Positions 51,840 through 64,000 of a DNA stretch of 64,000 nucleotides are shown piece after piece; positions within the stretch are counted from its first letter, which is position 1; every line of letters begins with the position of its first letter. Source of the stretch: Mesostigma viride (lineage: Eukaryota; Streptophyta; Mesostigmatophyceae; Mesostigmatales; Mesostigmataceae); the NCBI GenBank assembly GCA_009746045.1, contig RPFO01000256.1, forward strand, positions 72,501-136,500, read 5' to 3'. The notes beneath the pieces are model-generated. The model did no database searches and was not told where the DNA came from. It saw only the letters and a list, made by a program, of their open reading frames with translations. The translations under genes were made by a program, and so were the position numbers.

Positions 51840-52515
51840 ATTTTCCAAGTGCCAACACTGCATTGCACCAGTCGAAAATTTATTACAGTAAATTTGTCAG
51901 TCCAGCCAGGCATGCCCAAACTATCTTGCTGTCTGAACCATGCAAATAGAAACTGCACAATATCTAAAAGGGGGCCTCTCCTTAATTACCTTTTCCTCAG
52001 TAGTGCGCTTTCTAGGCGGTTACGATTCCGAGACGCCTAAAACGCACGGAGCAGATTTGTCTGGATCTTGAAAATGACGAAATAATAAACCGTTGCGGAA
52101 AGTCGTGGACCGGATGCGATCCTATGCTAACCAATGCGCAGATTCCAGTCGCTTGTCAGACGGACGATTGACTATAAAATTTCCTGGTTTTTCCACGTCG
52201 ACTTCAGCACGAGCGCGCCTGGTCAGAGTGCCTATTCCAGACCGACCTTTTTGCCAGTCCAGATGAAATTCCGAGCACGCTTGGCTGATCGTCCGTAGTC
52301 CGATCAGCGCCTTTCCTAAGGATGCCATATGACTGCACGATGAACAAATTCTTTTGGACAGAATCTTTGCCATCGACGGAGTTGACGCTGTATCAAGTAC
52401 TTACTGGCGATTCACTCTGGTGAAATGGGTGTTAGTTTATTTCCATATAACAGTTAAGGTGACCCAGGTATGCCAAAAATAGCCTGAAATGCCTAGTTTT
52501 GCCTAAATTGGGGTG
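51840..52515. other. No gene seen
   Basis: Intergenic sequence with no coding frame or repeat that I recognise. Confidence 0.5.
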
Positions 52516-52521
52516 CCCGCA

Positions 52522-53622
52522 TTAATACGGCGCGCCCTGCGACCAAGGTAGCCATTGTACTGTAGATCTATCGTCATCCGGCATACGTGTAAAGACCTGG
52601 TTCATGCCCATGAGTGCATGGAAGACTTCCAGTGGGCTGGGGGTGTCATTGTTAGGGCCCGGGTCCCATACTTTGTGTTGTTCCGTCGCCAGGAGCCAGT
52701 AACGACGCATAGCCAGGTTCCAAGAGGAGATAAACCGGCGGACCACGGCACCTCTCGTGTACGCGGCACGTAACGTGAATACGGTCTCGTTGCGAACTTG
52801 CCATATGGTGTGAAGCATCGTCGTGCGTAGCCATATCCATGCCATCTGGTTGGCTGTGAGGCTCGCGTCCCGTAATCCCGTGATGCCGAAAATAACCGTA
52901 GATAGTGTGACGGTGGTGGGGGGAGCTGTAATAGCCATCCACTTGGCCCATATACCCAGCAGCCATTGCCAAACCCCTGCGAGTTGGCAGTCCAGAAATC
53001 TGTGCTCAATTGTTTCATCAGGAAAGTTGCATAAGCACGCCGCCGCGTGGGAGTACCGGTGGTGCAATTGGGAATTGACCCCGATGGCCCGATGCATAAG
53101 CAGGTGCTGGACGTCGGTGGCCCGTTTGTCAACCAATGGGTGATCAACTGCCAAGGTAATGTTCTTGATCCAGGTGTAGCCCGGCCACTCGGGGTGCCAG
53201 CGCAGGCGACCCGGGTGCATCCTATGATTTTTATGTAGAAGTAGCCGGTATCCCCAGTCTGCCGTGTACTCGAAAAGGCACTTCGTCATGGGGGTGCCGC
53301 CAGATGTGAGGACCCACCCAAATTCTAGCGGGTCTAGAGCAAGCGTGTCCAGTCGCCCCTTGCCGACATGTAGCCATGTGGTGTCGCGTATCACTGTGGT
53401 GGGGTCCAGGGGTAACATGCACGCCTGTGACAGTGACCACGGGACCACTCGAATGCGGTGACATTGAAATGCTGGAATGTAGGCGTACGATGTAATCAAT
53501 TTGCCGAGAAGTCCTTGACCGTCGGGTGTCTCCTGGAGCAATTGTATGGTAACGCCCGTCGACGCGACCGCAACGATGCAGCCCTTATGTATGGACGTGT
53601 CGCGATCCGGGTAATAGCTCAC
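52522..53622 (-). pseudogene. LINE C-terminal region with zf-RVT-like zinc-binding domain
   Basis: An open frame of 366 residues starts at a Met without an RT core in front. Its middle shows RHL-type text HRAIGVNSQLHHRYSHAAACL, then CNFPDETIEHRFLDC and W-rich segments. This C...C...H...C layout is the reverse-transcriptase zinc-binding domain found at the end of LINE ORF2 proteins in plants, fungi and oomycetes. The RT part should lie at higher coordinates but is absent, so this is a 5'-truncated remnant. It belongs to a different LINE family from A-C. It is unbroken, so domestication cannot be excluded. Confidence 0.6.
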
Positions 53623-54065
53623 CCATTCCCCGACTTGTAGGGGTTTGCCGTTTGCGTGGGGTTGTCATCAGGGTATGCCATCCTGCGGGAATTGCTTGTA
53701 GAAGGTTGTCCCAAGCTGGTCGGCTGGGCATGTTTGCGATCCACGCACTGATTTCCGTGTATGTTAGGAGGCGATATCTGTCTGGCTCTCTCTTTCTGTC
53801 TGGCCCTCGGCCGTTTCCAAATCTCTGCTGCCCATGTGCGTGGGCAACAACAACAACAACAACTTTCGATCTGTCTGGCGGTCTCTGTCTGGCTATGACC
53901 GGCGTGGGATCCTGTCTGACTGACTGCCGACTGGAGTAACGTGCGTTGTAACTTTCACCGTTCAGGCGTTCACGTGGTGGAGGATCGGTATAAGCCCAAA
54001 TAATAATTACTATAATTACGCTGATTACCGGCCACTATAGATTCTCTGCTGCCCTTGGGCGGCGT

Positions 54066-54826
<761 letters not shown>

Positions 54827-54829
54827 AAA

Positions 54830-56265
54830 CGTTCTTATCACACGCAATGTGAAGGATATGGTTGCAATGCAGCAATGTGTGAATATGGTTGGAAACGGAG
54901 CTTTGTTAAAATTGGATAATGTTACAGCGCTCACGCACTTGAGGCTTGTACACGCGTTTGCCAAGTCAAGGCACAACACGTGAGGCGGGCTCGCAAGAGA
55001 TCTGCCCAAATGGCACTGGTCTAGTCTTTATATACTTGTGCACTGTGCTTGCTAGTCCTGAGCAGCCTAGGAGGCCTGCTCAGTAATAACACCCCCGGTA
55101 CAGTATTCACTACCTGTACAGCGCCCAGTTCCTATACAGTAGGTCTGACATACAGGCACAGTGACCACAGAGCACAGTCCACAGTGACTATTGCATCTGC
55201 ACCTAGAAGTCCAGGACTAAGCCTGCGGTACCAACAGACCACAGGTTAAGGTTCCTATTTCCTGCGTACGACGTATTAATCCAATACCGTCGTAGGTACA
55301 GCACCTAATTCCTGTCAGCCCAGGAATTACTGTCGACCCCATATGTCGTCGGCAAATATTCACGTCCGACTTAGAAGAACAGCCGGCTCGCGCTCGCGCG
55401 CGACCGGGAAGTCGGAACGCCATAACTTTCTTGATACTTGTCGGAATGAACTCGTTCCGGTGCCGCTGGAATCGCAGAGATATGCCGAATCAGGATCACG
55501 CCAATGCGCTTGGCGTTAACTCCAATCCTTTCTTTTCTTGAGCTGTAGCAGCTCACACAAGTCTACATACAAACACACACAATGGGTACTGGACATCCTC
55601 CCTCGACTACAAGTCACAACCCGCTGGGCATGACAGTCAGCTTGGACTCCTTATTATATGTACATAGCACCCATACTGGTTCAGGAGCACAAACAAATTA
55701 CAATGAGTCCCTATCCCTTCACGGGAGGCTCGTTGTGTTACCCATGTACAAGAGGTTGGCCAACTGTGGCAGCCCATAGGTGTTCAGCTAAGAACTTGAG
55801 AAGTATGTACAACCTTCAGGACCTTAGGCGAAACCCCACCGATCACCCACAACAGCTCATCAGAAAACATTGCTGACCCCCAGACGGGAGTCGGCGCCGG
55901 TCTGCTGCCCCTTATCGAACCAGACACAACATCTACGCGAAGCACATGCAAACACAAGCTCCCATACTCGTTCCAACCGTGGAAAATCAGGGGACCTGTC
56001 GCCACCTCACCAGCATGGTGGATGGGTCAGCCAGTCCGTGAAACTCCGCCTTAAGACGGCACCAGGGAATCGAACCCCGCCCACAAACCACAGATCTGGG
56101 GAAACCTCAGACTGAGATGAAAACCCCAGATAGACATCTCTCCATCAGAGACAATGTCAGACACTCCCACACCAGAGACATGTCTCACCCCTCAAGGTGT
56201 GCTCAGGATTATGTACAATCAAGCTCCCAGCCTGATATCCAGAGACTTAAGCACCCAGCTCTCAG
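54830..56265. other. No gene seen; may contain a Copia 3' LTR
   Basis: Lies 3' of the Copia fragment on its strand, where an LTR is expected. Short words (cctgtacag, cagtgac) recur at 55090-55200. No second LTR copy is in the window to prove it. Confidence 0.3.
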
Positions 56266-56268
56266 CTT

Positions 56269-56580
56269 TTAGACAGATAGACCGACTTGACAGTCAGCAT
56301 TCATGAGCTTCCTCAGTACATTGTACTGGGCTGGGGCCTTGTGTGGCAGCTTTGTCAATGCATCAGCAGGGTTCTCCTCGCCAGGGATATGCTTCAAGTC
56401 AACCAAACTGGCCAACTCCTTCAGCAACAAATAATCCAGGTCCCGGCTTCTGGCCAGCTGCTTGTGAACAAACTGGACCATACCCATGCTGTCTGTTAGC
56501 AACAACGTCTCCATCTGCAAGGTCCAAGGGGTAACTGAAGCCAGCTCCAGCATTAACTCCTTTATGTACAGGCTGGACAC
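56269..56580 (-). pseudogene. Copia-type RNase H fragment
   Basis: A 103-residue frame shows TLLLTDSMGMVQFVHK, then RSRDLDYLLLKELASL and HIPGEENPADALTKLP. The eNpADalTK ending is characteristic of the RNase H at the end of Ty1/Copia pol. The remainder of pol is missing, being replaced at 56588 by the ctgagatttc repeat block. Confidence 0.7.
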
Positions 56581-56587
56581 TAGGAAC

Positions 56588-56905
56588 TCGCTACTGAGAA
56601 AACTGAGATTTCCTGAGATTTCCTGAGATTTCCTGAGAAAAAAACTGAGATTTCCTGAGATTTCCTGAGATGTCCTGAGATTTCCTGAGATTTCCTGAGA
56701 TTTTCCTGAGATTTCCTGAGATTTCCTGAGAAAGTGACCTGAGATTTCCTGAGATTGGCCTGAGAAAATTGGCTTTTTCTCAGGAAATCTCAGGAAATCT
56801 CAGGGCTAAGTGGAAACTGAGATTTTACGTGGACACTGAGATTTTTTTTTCTCAGGCTGGAAATCTCAGGGCATTTTCTCAGGCGCTTAAAATCTCAGGG
56901 CATTT
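56588..56905. repeat. Foldback of CTGAGATTTC units
   Basis: 56604-56765 holds about 15 direct units of tgagatttcc. From 56775 the same motif occurs in the reverse sense (ctcaggaaatctcagg). The two arms could form an imperfect hairpin of more than 100 bp. Confidence 0.8.
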
Positions 56906-57395
56906 TCTCAGGCATGCCATTGCCAGAATTAAATGTGTATTCTAACAAGCATAACACCATCATGCAATAAATCCAACATTTCATTAGTGAATTAAATACG
57001 TTATTAGCACATCTTGTGGTATTAGGCGTGGCATTCATGGCATCACGCTGTTTGATAGTAATGAACTTATGTTTCATTGTGGCATTCTGTGACTCATCAT
57101 TTCAATACCATCAAAATATAAAACATCGACTCAAAACTGCTCTCATCCTATTTCTGGATTGCTAGCTGATGGCTCATGGCCATATAACAGCTGGCATGCA
57201 TGCCAGAGCCCAGCAACGGTGGTTTCACTCAATATTGATGTGTACGTCTTCTCGTCGAGCTTGTATGCTCCACGATCTGCATCAAGTCATCCCCCAAAGA
57301 AAGAAAGCATACAGAAAGCAAGGAGTTAAATTTACAAACATGATAAAAATGCCATATGCAACATGATATTCCAAGAATGATATAGAAGGCGGGCA
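56906..57395. other. No gene seen
   Basis: AT-richer intergenic DNA without a coding frame or recognised repeat. Confidence 0.5.
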
Positions 57396-57399
57396 TGCT

Positions 57400-57720
57400 G
57401 CCATGCATTGCGTGACTGCGTGCAGGCGTGCAGCTAGGTGTGCGTGCGTGGGCGAGTGCGTGCAGTTGTGCATGAGTGCGTTTGTGCAGGCGTGCCTTGG
57501 CGGGTGGGTTGATGGCTGTGTGCAGGCGTGCGTGCGTGAGAGGGTGCGTGAGAGTGTGCAGCTATGTGTGCGTGTGCGTGCACTTGTGCATGTGCGCGTT
57601 TGTGCAGGCGTGCCTTGGTGGGTGGGTTGATGGCTGCGTGCATGCGTGCGTGCGAGGGTAGGTGCGTGGGAGTGTGCAGCTAGGTGTGCGTGCGTGCAGT
57701 CGGTGGGCGTGGTGAAGTCT
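57400..57720. repeat. Degenerate GTGCGTGCG-type minisatellite
   Basis: A unit of about 130 bp (tgtgcaggcgtgccttgg(c/t)gggtgggttgatggctg) is present at about 57483 and 57601, amid loose gtgcgtgcgtg text. Confidence 0.7.
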
Positions 57721-57779
57721 CCGGGGTGTCGCTGTGGACATGGGTGGGGCACTGGACTCGTGGGTGATACCGTTGTGGG

Positions 57780-58560
57780 AGGTGAATTGGGTGGGTACTC
57801 GTGGTCCTGGGTATTGTAGAGTGTGTGTGTGTGTGTTGGACTATTGGGGGGACCCCCCCCCTTTGGCGGGGGTCATGGGGGACATTGCTATGGGTTGATT
57901 ATGTAGTAGTTGTGAGTCGCAGTTGTAGGTAGCTCGTGCGTAGGTCACAGGTTCGTGTGAGGGTTGGGGATGCTTGGGTTGCGTGGGTGGCTTGGGTATG
58001 GAACGTAGGCGGGCTTGCCGGTGCATGGTCGGTGCAGCAGTGTCAGTTATGGTTGAGTGGACAGCTGATTGGTTGCCCCGGAGGCCGGGGTGGATGGTTA
58101 TGCTTCACGTGGATGGTGGGGTGGAGTCATCGTATGTTGGGGCAGCGGGGGGCGGGGTGGGCGGGGTGCAGTGGTGTAGGGGAACCTCGTTGTGGGGCGG
58201 TAGGTTTGTTTAGTAGGTGGTTTGTTATGTTGGTGTGGAAGGTGGTGTATGTAATACGGAAGGGTGGTAGTCAGATAGGTTGGTTTGCGGGGACTCAAGG
58301 TGGATGGTCGGGTGGGTCATCGGATGGTTTGGGGGAGGAGGGCGGTGTTACGGTGCATGTTGTGGGGGACCTCAGCGTGGGGGTGAGAGTAGTCCGTAGT
58401 CAGGTGGGGATGGATAACGGCATGTGGATGTCTGTGACGTATATTTGTGGGTGGGGCGGGTATGGAACAGGCAGGGGAGTGGGGCGAGTGGGAGTTAGCG
58501 GGGTGGAGGGTGCTGGCATTGTGGCGGGATGGTTGGAGGCACACGGACACACGTAATGGC
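57780..58560. other. Strongly G+T-skewed region without gene
   Basis: The plus strand is almost free of C in long stretches (58120-58520), with many ggtggg words. No family motif is seen in any frame. It could form G-rich structures. Confidence 0.5.
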
Positions 58561-59500
58561 AAGAGTAACTGCATGCATAGCAACATTGGACCAGCTGTTC
58601 CTAGAACATCTGCAACCCTCAGCATGCAACAACCAACAGCAACTGACAACTGCCGACAGTGACAACGTTAGCAAGATGTGACGCCAAGTCCACTGGAAAC
58701 CCCGATGTAATTTCAGGTGGTTCCCAGTCCTGCCGTGTACTTCACTTAATTCGGGGCCGCACACTTCGTTTGGTGCAGCAAGGGCTCGTGGCCGGTATGG
58801 TGGTAGCCGGTAGGCTTGATTGCCATGGATATCCGGCGTGGCGGAGGGGCCGCAGGGAGCGAGGCACCATGGAGGAGGCGATGGAGCGATTGAAGAAATG
58901 TAGGCAGTAGCCCGGTGCCCAGCAGCAGCGGAAGTGGAAATATTGCTTGACGCGGTGCGTGCGGTGGGATGGGTAGGCACTGCCTGCCATCACCCGGACA
59001 TTTCCTGTTACGGCACAGCCCGCAGTCGGCCATATTGGAGCAGACGGGCCTTGCTGCGAATCGAGGGCGTGATATTGCACGGGAAAAATCATGCCGAGAG
59101 TCTCAGGGCGTCTCGCATGGCGACAGCTGCAGCGTGAGGGCCGACAAGCTCGAGATGCAGGTCTCGTCGGTACATGTGGGCCACTGGTGAGGTCGCCAAT
59201 GTGATGGAGCCCTCTCCATCGTGCCTGTCGGACATCACTCAACAGCCAACAACGATCTTTTGTGCGACCAGCAGCCTCCGAATTCGCCAAGTCCGGACTC
59301 AGGACGCAGCGCCCCTCTCCAACGGACTGCACGCGGAAATTTGAAATTCAGCCCGAAGGGCACGCGCCGCGCCAGAGCTGGCACAGGAAGTGGACGTTGC
59401 ACGTGAATTGGAGAACGCCACCGTGACAAAGACCAAGGCGATAACGGCAGGTACGCAGCCTTGGCAGCGCCATAATTTTACTTGGACACCATGCGCGGTG
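58561..59500. other. No recognised gene
   Basis: A minus frame of 196 residues (58742-59332) is open but Cys/Arg/Pro-rich without a known motif. I do not call it. Confidence 0.4.
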
Positions 59501-60404
59501 CTGTACAGGGGTCACACGCAGTATCGCAACAAGAATCGCAACTCAAAAAAAAAATTTTTATCATCCACTTCGATTAAGGGCAGGTATGGGCACACCATGG
59601 CACCTTTACTTTTCAAAAGTGATGTTTGGATGAAAAATGGGAGCGTGCTCGAGTATCGCAACACCTAGTTCCGCAACTGAAAACCCACCAATTCTAGAGT
59701 TCCGCAATGCAACAGAATCGCAACAAACCTGGCAAGTATACCAAAAGTACGCCGTACACGTGCGCCGGAAGGAATAAATTGTCGCCAGTCGGCGTGCAGG
59801 ATCCGATATGTACTTGCAATAGTTACCGCCGTTGACGATTGATTGGCCGCGCGGTGTTCAGTTCAGTTCAGTGGGATTCATCGCGCGGAAGTCAGTGCAA
59901 TAATGAACAAAAACATAAGTGTGCCGCCTCTTCATTGAATAATCAACGACCTATAATTAGTCTACAACCACTAACCTTTCGTTATCAAACAGTTCCCTAA
60001 TCATCACGCGCGTCATCGTCTCGTCATTGCGCGTCATTACCCCGTCATTGTCCCGCCGACATTACACAGCTATGGTCTTGAGGTATAGTCGGCGCCGTGG
60101 CATGTTAAACAAACTGCGTTGTTTCATTCACAGTGTGGTTTCATTATGTCGCTCTTTCGAACGGGGATGCATTAGGCAACAATACTGGACAGATTCTGAA
60201 AGAGGGTGTGTTTGTGAAGTGGGGATGGCAGCGGCCCAGCATTTGCTGGCCGTGCGGGTGCAACTTTGAGGCGACTACATATATCGCCCTGAACCGTCTT
60301 TGTTAAAGCGGTGAGACAGTCCAGTGTTACAGTCCGGCCGCAGGCCGGGCAAGGGAAATGCTGTGTTCACCCTGATGCTGCGGGCCGAGGATGGGTGGCT
60401 GCAT

Positions 60405-61165
60405 GGAAACGTGAATGCTTGCATCGAATGGATGGCGGTGTCTGCATGCATGGATTGCACGTGAATGTTCGCAGGATGGGTGGTAATTGCATGGATGCTC
60501 GCAGGATGGGTGCTAATTACACGAATCGATATTGCATTAATGCTTGCAGGGATGGATGGTGTTTGCATGCGTGGATACGTGAATGCTTGCAGGGATGGAT
60601 GGTGTTTGCATGCATGGATACGTGAATGCTTGCAGGGATGGGTGGTGTTTGCATGCATGGATACGTAAATGCTTGCAGGGATGGATGGTGTTTGCATGCA
60701 TGAATGTGTGAATGCTTGCATGGGTGGATGGTGTTTGCATGCATGGATGGGTGGTGTTTGCATGCATGGATACCTGAAAGCTTGGGGTGGATGGTGTTTG
60801 CATGCATGGATACGTGAATGCTTGCATGGGTGGATGGTGTTTGCATGCATGGATGCGTGAATGCTTGCACGGATGGGTGGTGTTTGCATGCATGGATACG
60901 TGAATGCTTGCCTGGGTGGATGGTGTTTGCATGCATGGATACGTGAATGCTTGCACGGATGGGTGGTGTTTGCATGCATGGATACGTGAATGCTAGCATG
61001 GATGGATGGTGTTTGCATGCATGAATGTGTGAATGCTTGGGGTGGATGGTGTTTGCATGCATGGATACGTGAATGCTTGCGTGGATGGATGGTGTTTGCA
61101 TGCATGGATGCGTGAATGCTTGCAGGGATGGAAGTGATTGCATGCATGGATACGCGAATGCATGC
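60405..61165. repeat. 43-bp minisatellite, about 16 copies
   Basis: Unit tgcttgcagggatggatggt continuing gtttgcatgcatggatacgtgaa, with length variants (one with a short internal repeat near 60745). The His/Ala/Met-rich minus frames are artefacts. Confidence 0.9.
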
Positions 61166-61199
61166 ATGAATGCGACCGAGGACAGTGTAAGCACCTTTT

Positions 61200-61560
61200 A
61201 GGGATTAATATAGTGGTGAATATGGGCAGGCCCCCTGACCCATGTGAGTTATACATGTATTCAAGGAGACAACGATTCCAGTCCATGGCAGGATATATAA
61301 AGGATACCAACCCCAAGTCGGTGGGGGTATGCATGTGACCCAATTCAGTACAAGTGTAATAACAGTGATTCGGGCCGTGGTGTCAGCAACCCTGTCACTC
61401 AAGGTTACATTATAGATACTCATTCCATCTCCGCCTCCACATCATTGAGGATGTAATATACGCGACAACTATTAATGTTCGCATGGCGGTCACGCGACGC
61501 CTGATCAACGCGTAGCGTCTGCGTGTCGTAATTTAATTTTTTAATATTAATGCACAGTCA
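61200..61560 (+). pseudogene. Diverged LINE family A 3' end
   Basis: accccaagtcggtggggg and gtgattcgggccgtgg match the ORF2 end at 32690-32760 with many changes. An AT tail follows (aatttaattttttaatatta, about 61531). Older than the other copies. Confidence 0.6.
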
Positions 61561-61569
61561 CCATTTTAC

Positions 61570-62690
61570 CGCGTGCTGGCCTGCACTTAGCCCTTGGATG
61601 ACCAGTGTGTAACTCTACCCCTAATTATGGCTGGTTGCACCTTGCATGATAATGTCCAGAAACCAGCCTGATAACAATCTAGTGTCCATACTGGGACCAA
61701 AGCACACGCATATAGGGAGTTACTTCGGGGTCATGTCATTAGTCATGTTGCAATGTCCTATATGTCCTATGGGTGCTAAATACAGCACTAATCTCAGGGG
61801 GGTGCACGGGTGCGATAAAAAAGACACTTACAATGCAATGTTAAGTGATAATGCAATATTGGACGTCTTCACAAACCAAGGCCCAAATGCACACGTAGCA
61901 AGGGGGTGCAAGGGGCGGTGTTACCCATGCATCCAGAACATGAGAAATGACCTCCATTTGCATGCCTAGGATGAAAATATACAAACACTGCATCGAACTT
62001 CTTTTCTACGTCAGCAAGGCACTGGGGCCTCCATAGATGTTGCACGGACTGCACAACTGCACAGGCGTCCTTTACTAGCAAAGCCAAAAGGCTGACAAAA
62101 AACTGGCCATGATACCATCTTTCCTGAAGAATTTAGGCAATAGAAACCATCGTGCTACCATCTACAACTCCTTTAGATGTTAAATCAATCGTCATTCTAG
62201 AAAATTAGGTACAGACGCAGCTAATCATGAACAAAACTGATGAAAATCTTACGACGACGGTTGTACAAAACCACAACCACAAACTAGTACACAGGAGTAG
62301 TAAGTTAGCGAACTTAACACCACAAACCTTCAACAACGTGTCCGAGATTACTTACCGAATGATATAACGACTTTACCTTGTTGACGGTATCCGCAGGTAC
62401 ACTAAACTGCGCCATGCCGAAACCGCAAAAAGAAGGCTAGCGGAAAGCTAGCAATCTCATGACAGAAAGGCAATCTCATCACGGCGTCGAGACTTTCCTG
62501 GCCCTGAACGATGATGAAATACGCGAAATACATCATACGAAAACTACTGGTTGCGAAAATTTCAATGATACAGAAGCTAATAACAAGTGCTGCCTTTCAT
62601 CGTCACCCCCGTGATGATTAACGCGTGTAGACGCAGTAAAAAGTAAAAACCAGCCCGAGATAATGTGCGCATCATTAGATGTTGCGCGAC
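61570..62690. other. Interior of the TIR element, no gene seen
   Basis: Short frames only, none with transposase motifs. Confidence 0.4.
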
Positions 62691-62970
62691 TGCGGCTATA
62701 GCATTTTTCTGACGCCGCTCATTTCAGTTCGGTTGATTCTTCGCGCCGGTCAGCCAAGGAGTGACATACTTCACGTCGGGGTGTATCTTTAGTTGCGATA
62801 CCACGCGTTTGCCGTTTCGCAACTTTTCGTCCAAATCGGTCCTCGCAAGAATCGCAACAAAAGTGTTTTTTGGTCCTCCTGGAAAGTTGCGTAGTTGCGA
62901 TTCTTGTTGCGATACTGCGTGTGACCCCTGTAGGCAGCCATATATATATTAAAAACCCCCCCATATATAT

Positions 62971-64000
62971 ATTAAAAATATAATTACTTACAACAGAGTG
63001 AAATCACTCAAACCAAAGCAAACGCCCAGGTATAAACCTATACTACAGAGCCATGTCAAAGCTCTATACTACGATAAGACCAATGGAAACGCCTAACGGG
63101 AGGAACCTAATAGCCCTGCTGCACCGCAAAATCAGCCCGCGTACGGCGGAGCATGATGTCAGCCATGGCCCGAGTCAGCGCCACCGACAAGCGCTGACGC
63201 CAATATGACGTCCAGGTCCGCGCCGACCATGGGGCCCGCTGGCCCTCCAGGTCCAGCCGGTCCTCCCGGAGCCGGCAACACTCCTTGAAGAAGGCGGAGG
63301 TCAGGGGCCCCATGGCCCCAAACTCCTCCAGTCCTGACAAACTGAAGGGCACCACACGATGGTGCCCGACGTCGCCGTAGGCCAGGAGCTTGCATGGCCC
63401 GCTCCGCCCGGTCCGCCGTGTAACCTGCCGTGAGGGAGGCCCCAGCCACGTGGCTAAGAGCCAAGGGCCGCGCCACCGAAACGTCAATAAGCAGATGCCG
63501 GCCACCCCCCTCAAAGTCCAGCACCACGATGTCAGGCCGGTGGTTGGGGGAATAGAAGGCAGCGCCATCCGCATCCTCGGACCGGATGTTCGCGTGGGGG
63601 AAAACCGACCGAATCATGGCGAGCACCACCGTCAGGAGGACAGTGTGCAAATACAAATACCAATGCTGATTCTGTTGGCCCCCCATGCAGGCAAGGTAGT
63701 GAGTCCCCGTGGGATCCAGCGGCTGCCCACAGCTACCACAAGGCCGCCCGGCCGGAACAAGAGGCTGCGGGGCAAATAGCTGGTGCCGGAGCGCCACCGA
63801 GTAGTGGCTGGGAGCCAAGGCGAATGGGGGGGCCATGGGAAGAGCACGAAGGTACGCCGAGCCCACACTCCGCAAGGAAAGCGAGAACAGCCACGCACGT
63901 CCCTGGGCGTTGAGGTCCGCGAAAAGAGCAATCCAATCAGCCGTGTGCAGAATACCCGCGTAGGTTTTCTGGTGTTTATCGATGACGCGAGCAGGGAATG
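62971..64000 (-). pseudogene. LINE family C, C-terminal half, runs off the right edge
   Basis: The minus frame shows CGSCGQPLDPTGTHYLAC (C-x2-C ... H-x3-C), then HRPDIVVLDFEGGGRHLLID. A zinc knuckle followed by PD...D resembles the C-terminal restriction-like endonuclease of R2-type LINEs; whether it is active is unknown. A frameshift at about 63390 and a small insertion break the frame. The 3' UTR at 62971-63110 is the part shared with 26886 and 51744. RT lies beyond the edge. Confidence 0.65.

Larger units (their letters stand above)
59504..62932. mobile_element. 3.4 kb DNA transposon-like element with perfect 40-bp inverted ends and TA sites
   Basis: 59504-59543 and 62893-62932 are exact reverse complements (tacaggggtcacacgcagta ...), counting the outer TA. 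TA plus CAGGGG ends fit a Tc1/mariner-type TA insertion. Extra atcgcaac words lie just inside both ends (59660-59730 and 62800-62870), like transposase-binding sites. No transposase frame is seen. Inside are a 43-bp minisatellite and a LINE fragment, so it is non-autonomous and carries passenger DNA. Confidence 0.75.

Noticed and set aside
58742..59332. Minus-strand frame of 196 residues
   Set aside because: No recognisable domain or splice context; composition is what GC-rich non-coding DNA gives.
60405..61165. CRISPR-like regularly spaced repeat
   Set aside because: Units are directly adjacent with no unique spacers, and the host is eukaryotic; a minisatellite.

Overview
The window is nuclear DNA of an intron-rich eukaryote. 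It holds three multi-exon genes with GT-AG introns: a PHD/chromodomain/SNF2-type chromatin protein, an RRM protein and a PAS hybrid histidine kinase. Around them lie retroelements, DNA-transposon-like insertions and very long tandem arrays. A plant-like hybrid kinase next to a PHD-chromo protein with a decayed SNF2 core (compare plant MOM1) suggests the green lineage, probably an alga with a large repeat-filled genome. This is inference; no organelle or rRNA marker is present.

Layout. 1-9,748 (minus): most of the chromatin gene; its 3' end lies beyond the left edge. About 1 kb of intergenic DNA separates it from the divergent RRM gene (10,757-13,865, plus). 13,880-33,640 is a nest of retroelements: at least three non-LTR (LINE) families, two large and two tiny copies of a Penelope-like reverse-transcriptase element, a 3.7 kb CAC...GTG-ended element loaded with satellite and microsatellite DNA, and a 1.8 kb insertion inside a LINE. 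34,945-51,537 (minus) is the nine-exon kinase gene. Its eighth intron (6.4 kb) contains about 680 copies of an 8-bp repeat. 51.6-57 kb holds LINE and Copia remnants and an (AAC)n array. 59,504-62,932 is flanked by a perfect 40-bp terminal inverted repeat with TA at each end. A further LINE runs off the right edge.

The most unusual pattern is that most of the longer introns of all three genes contain extra, partly decayed copies of the adjoining exon/intron junction (splice site plus flanking exon bases), in tandem. The clearest case is an 86-bp unit after kinase exon 8, where the exon end and its 5' splice site occur four times almost unchanged. It suggests that introns here lengthen by tandem duplication across splice junctions. 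Exon structures below were deduced by joining conserved domains across splice sites with matching phase; there is no transcript evidence.
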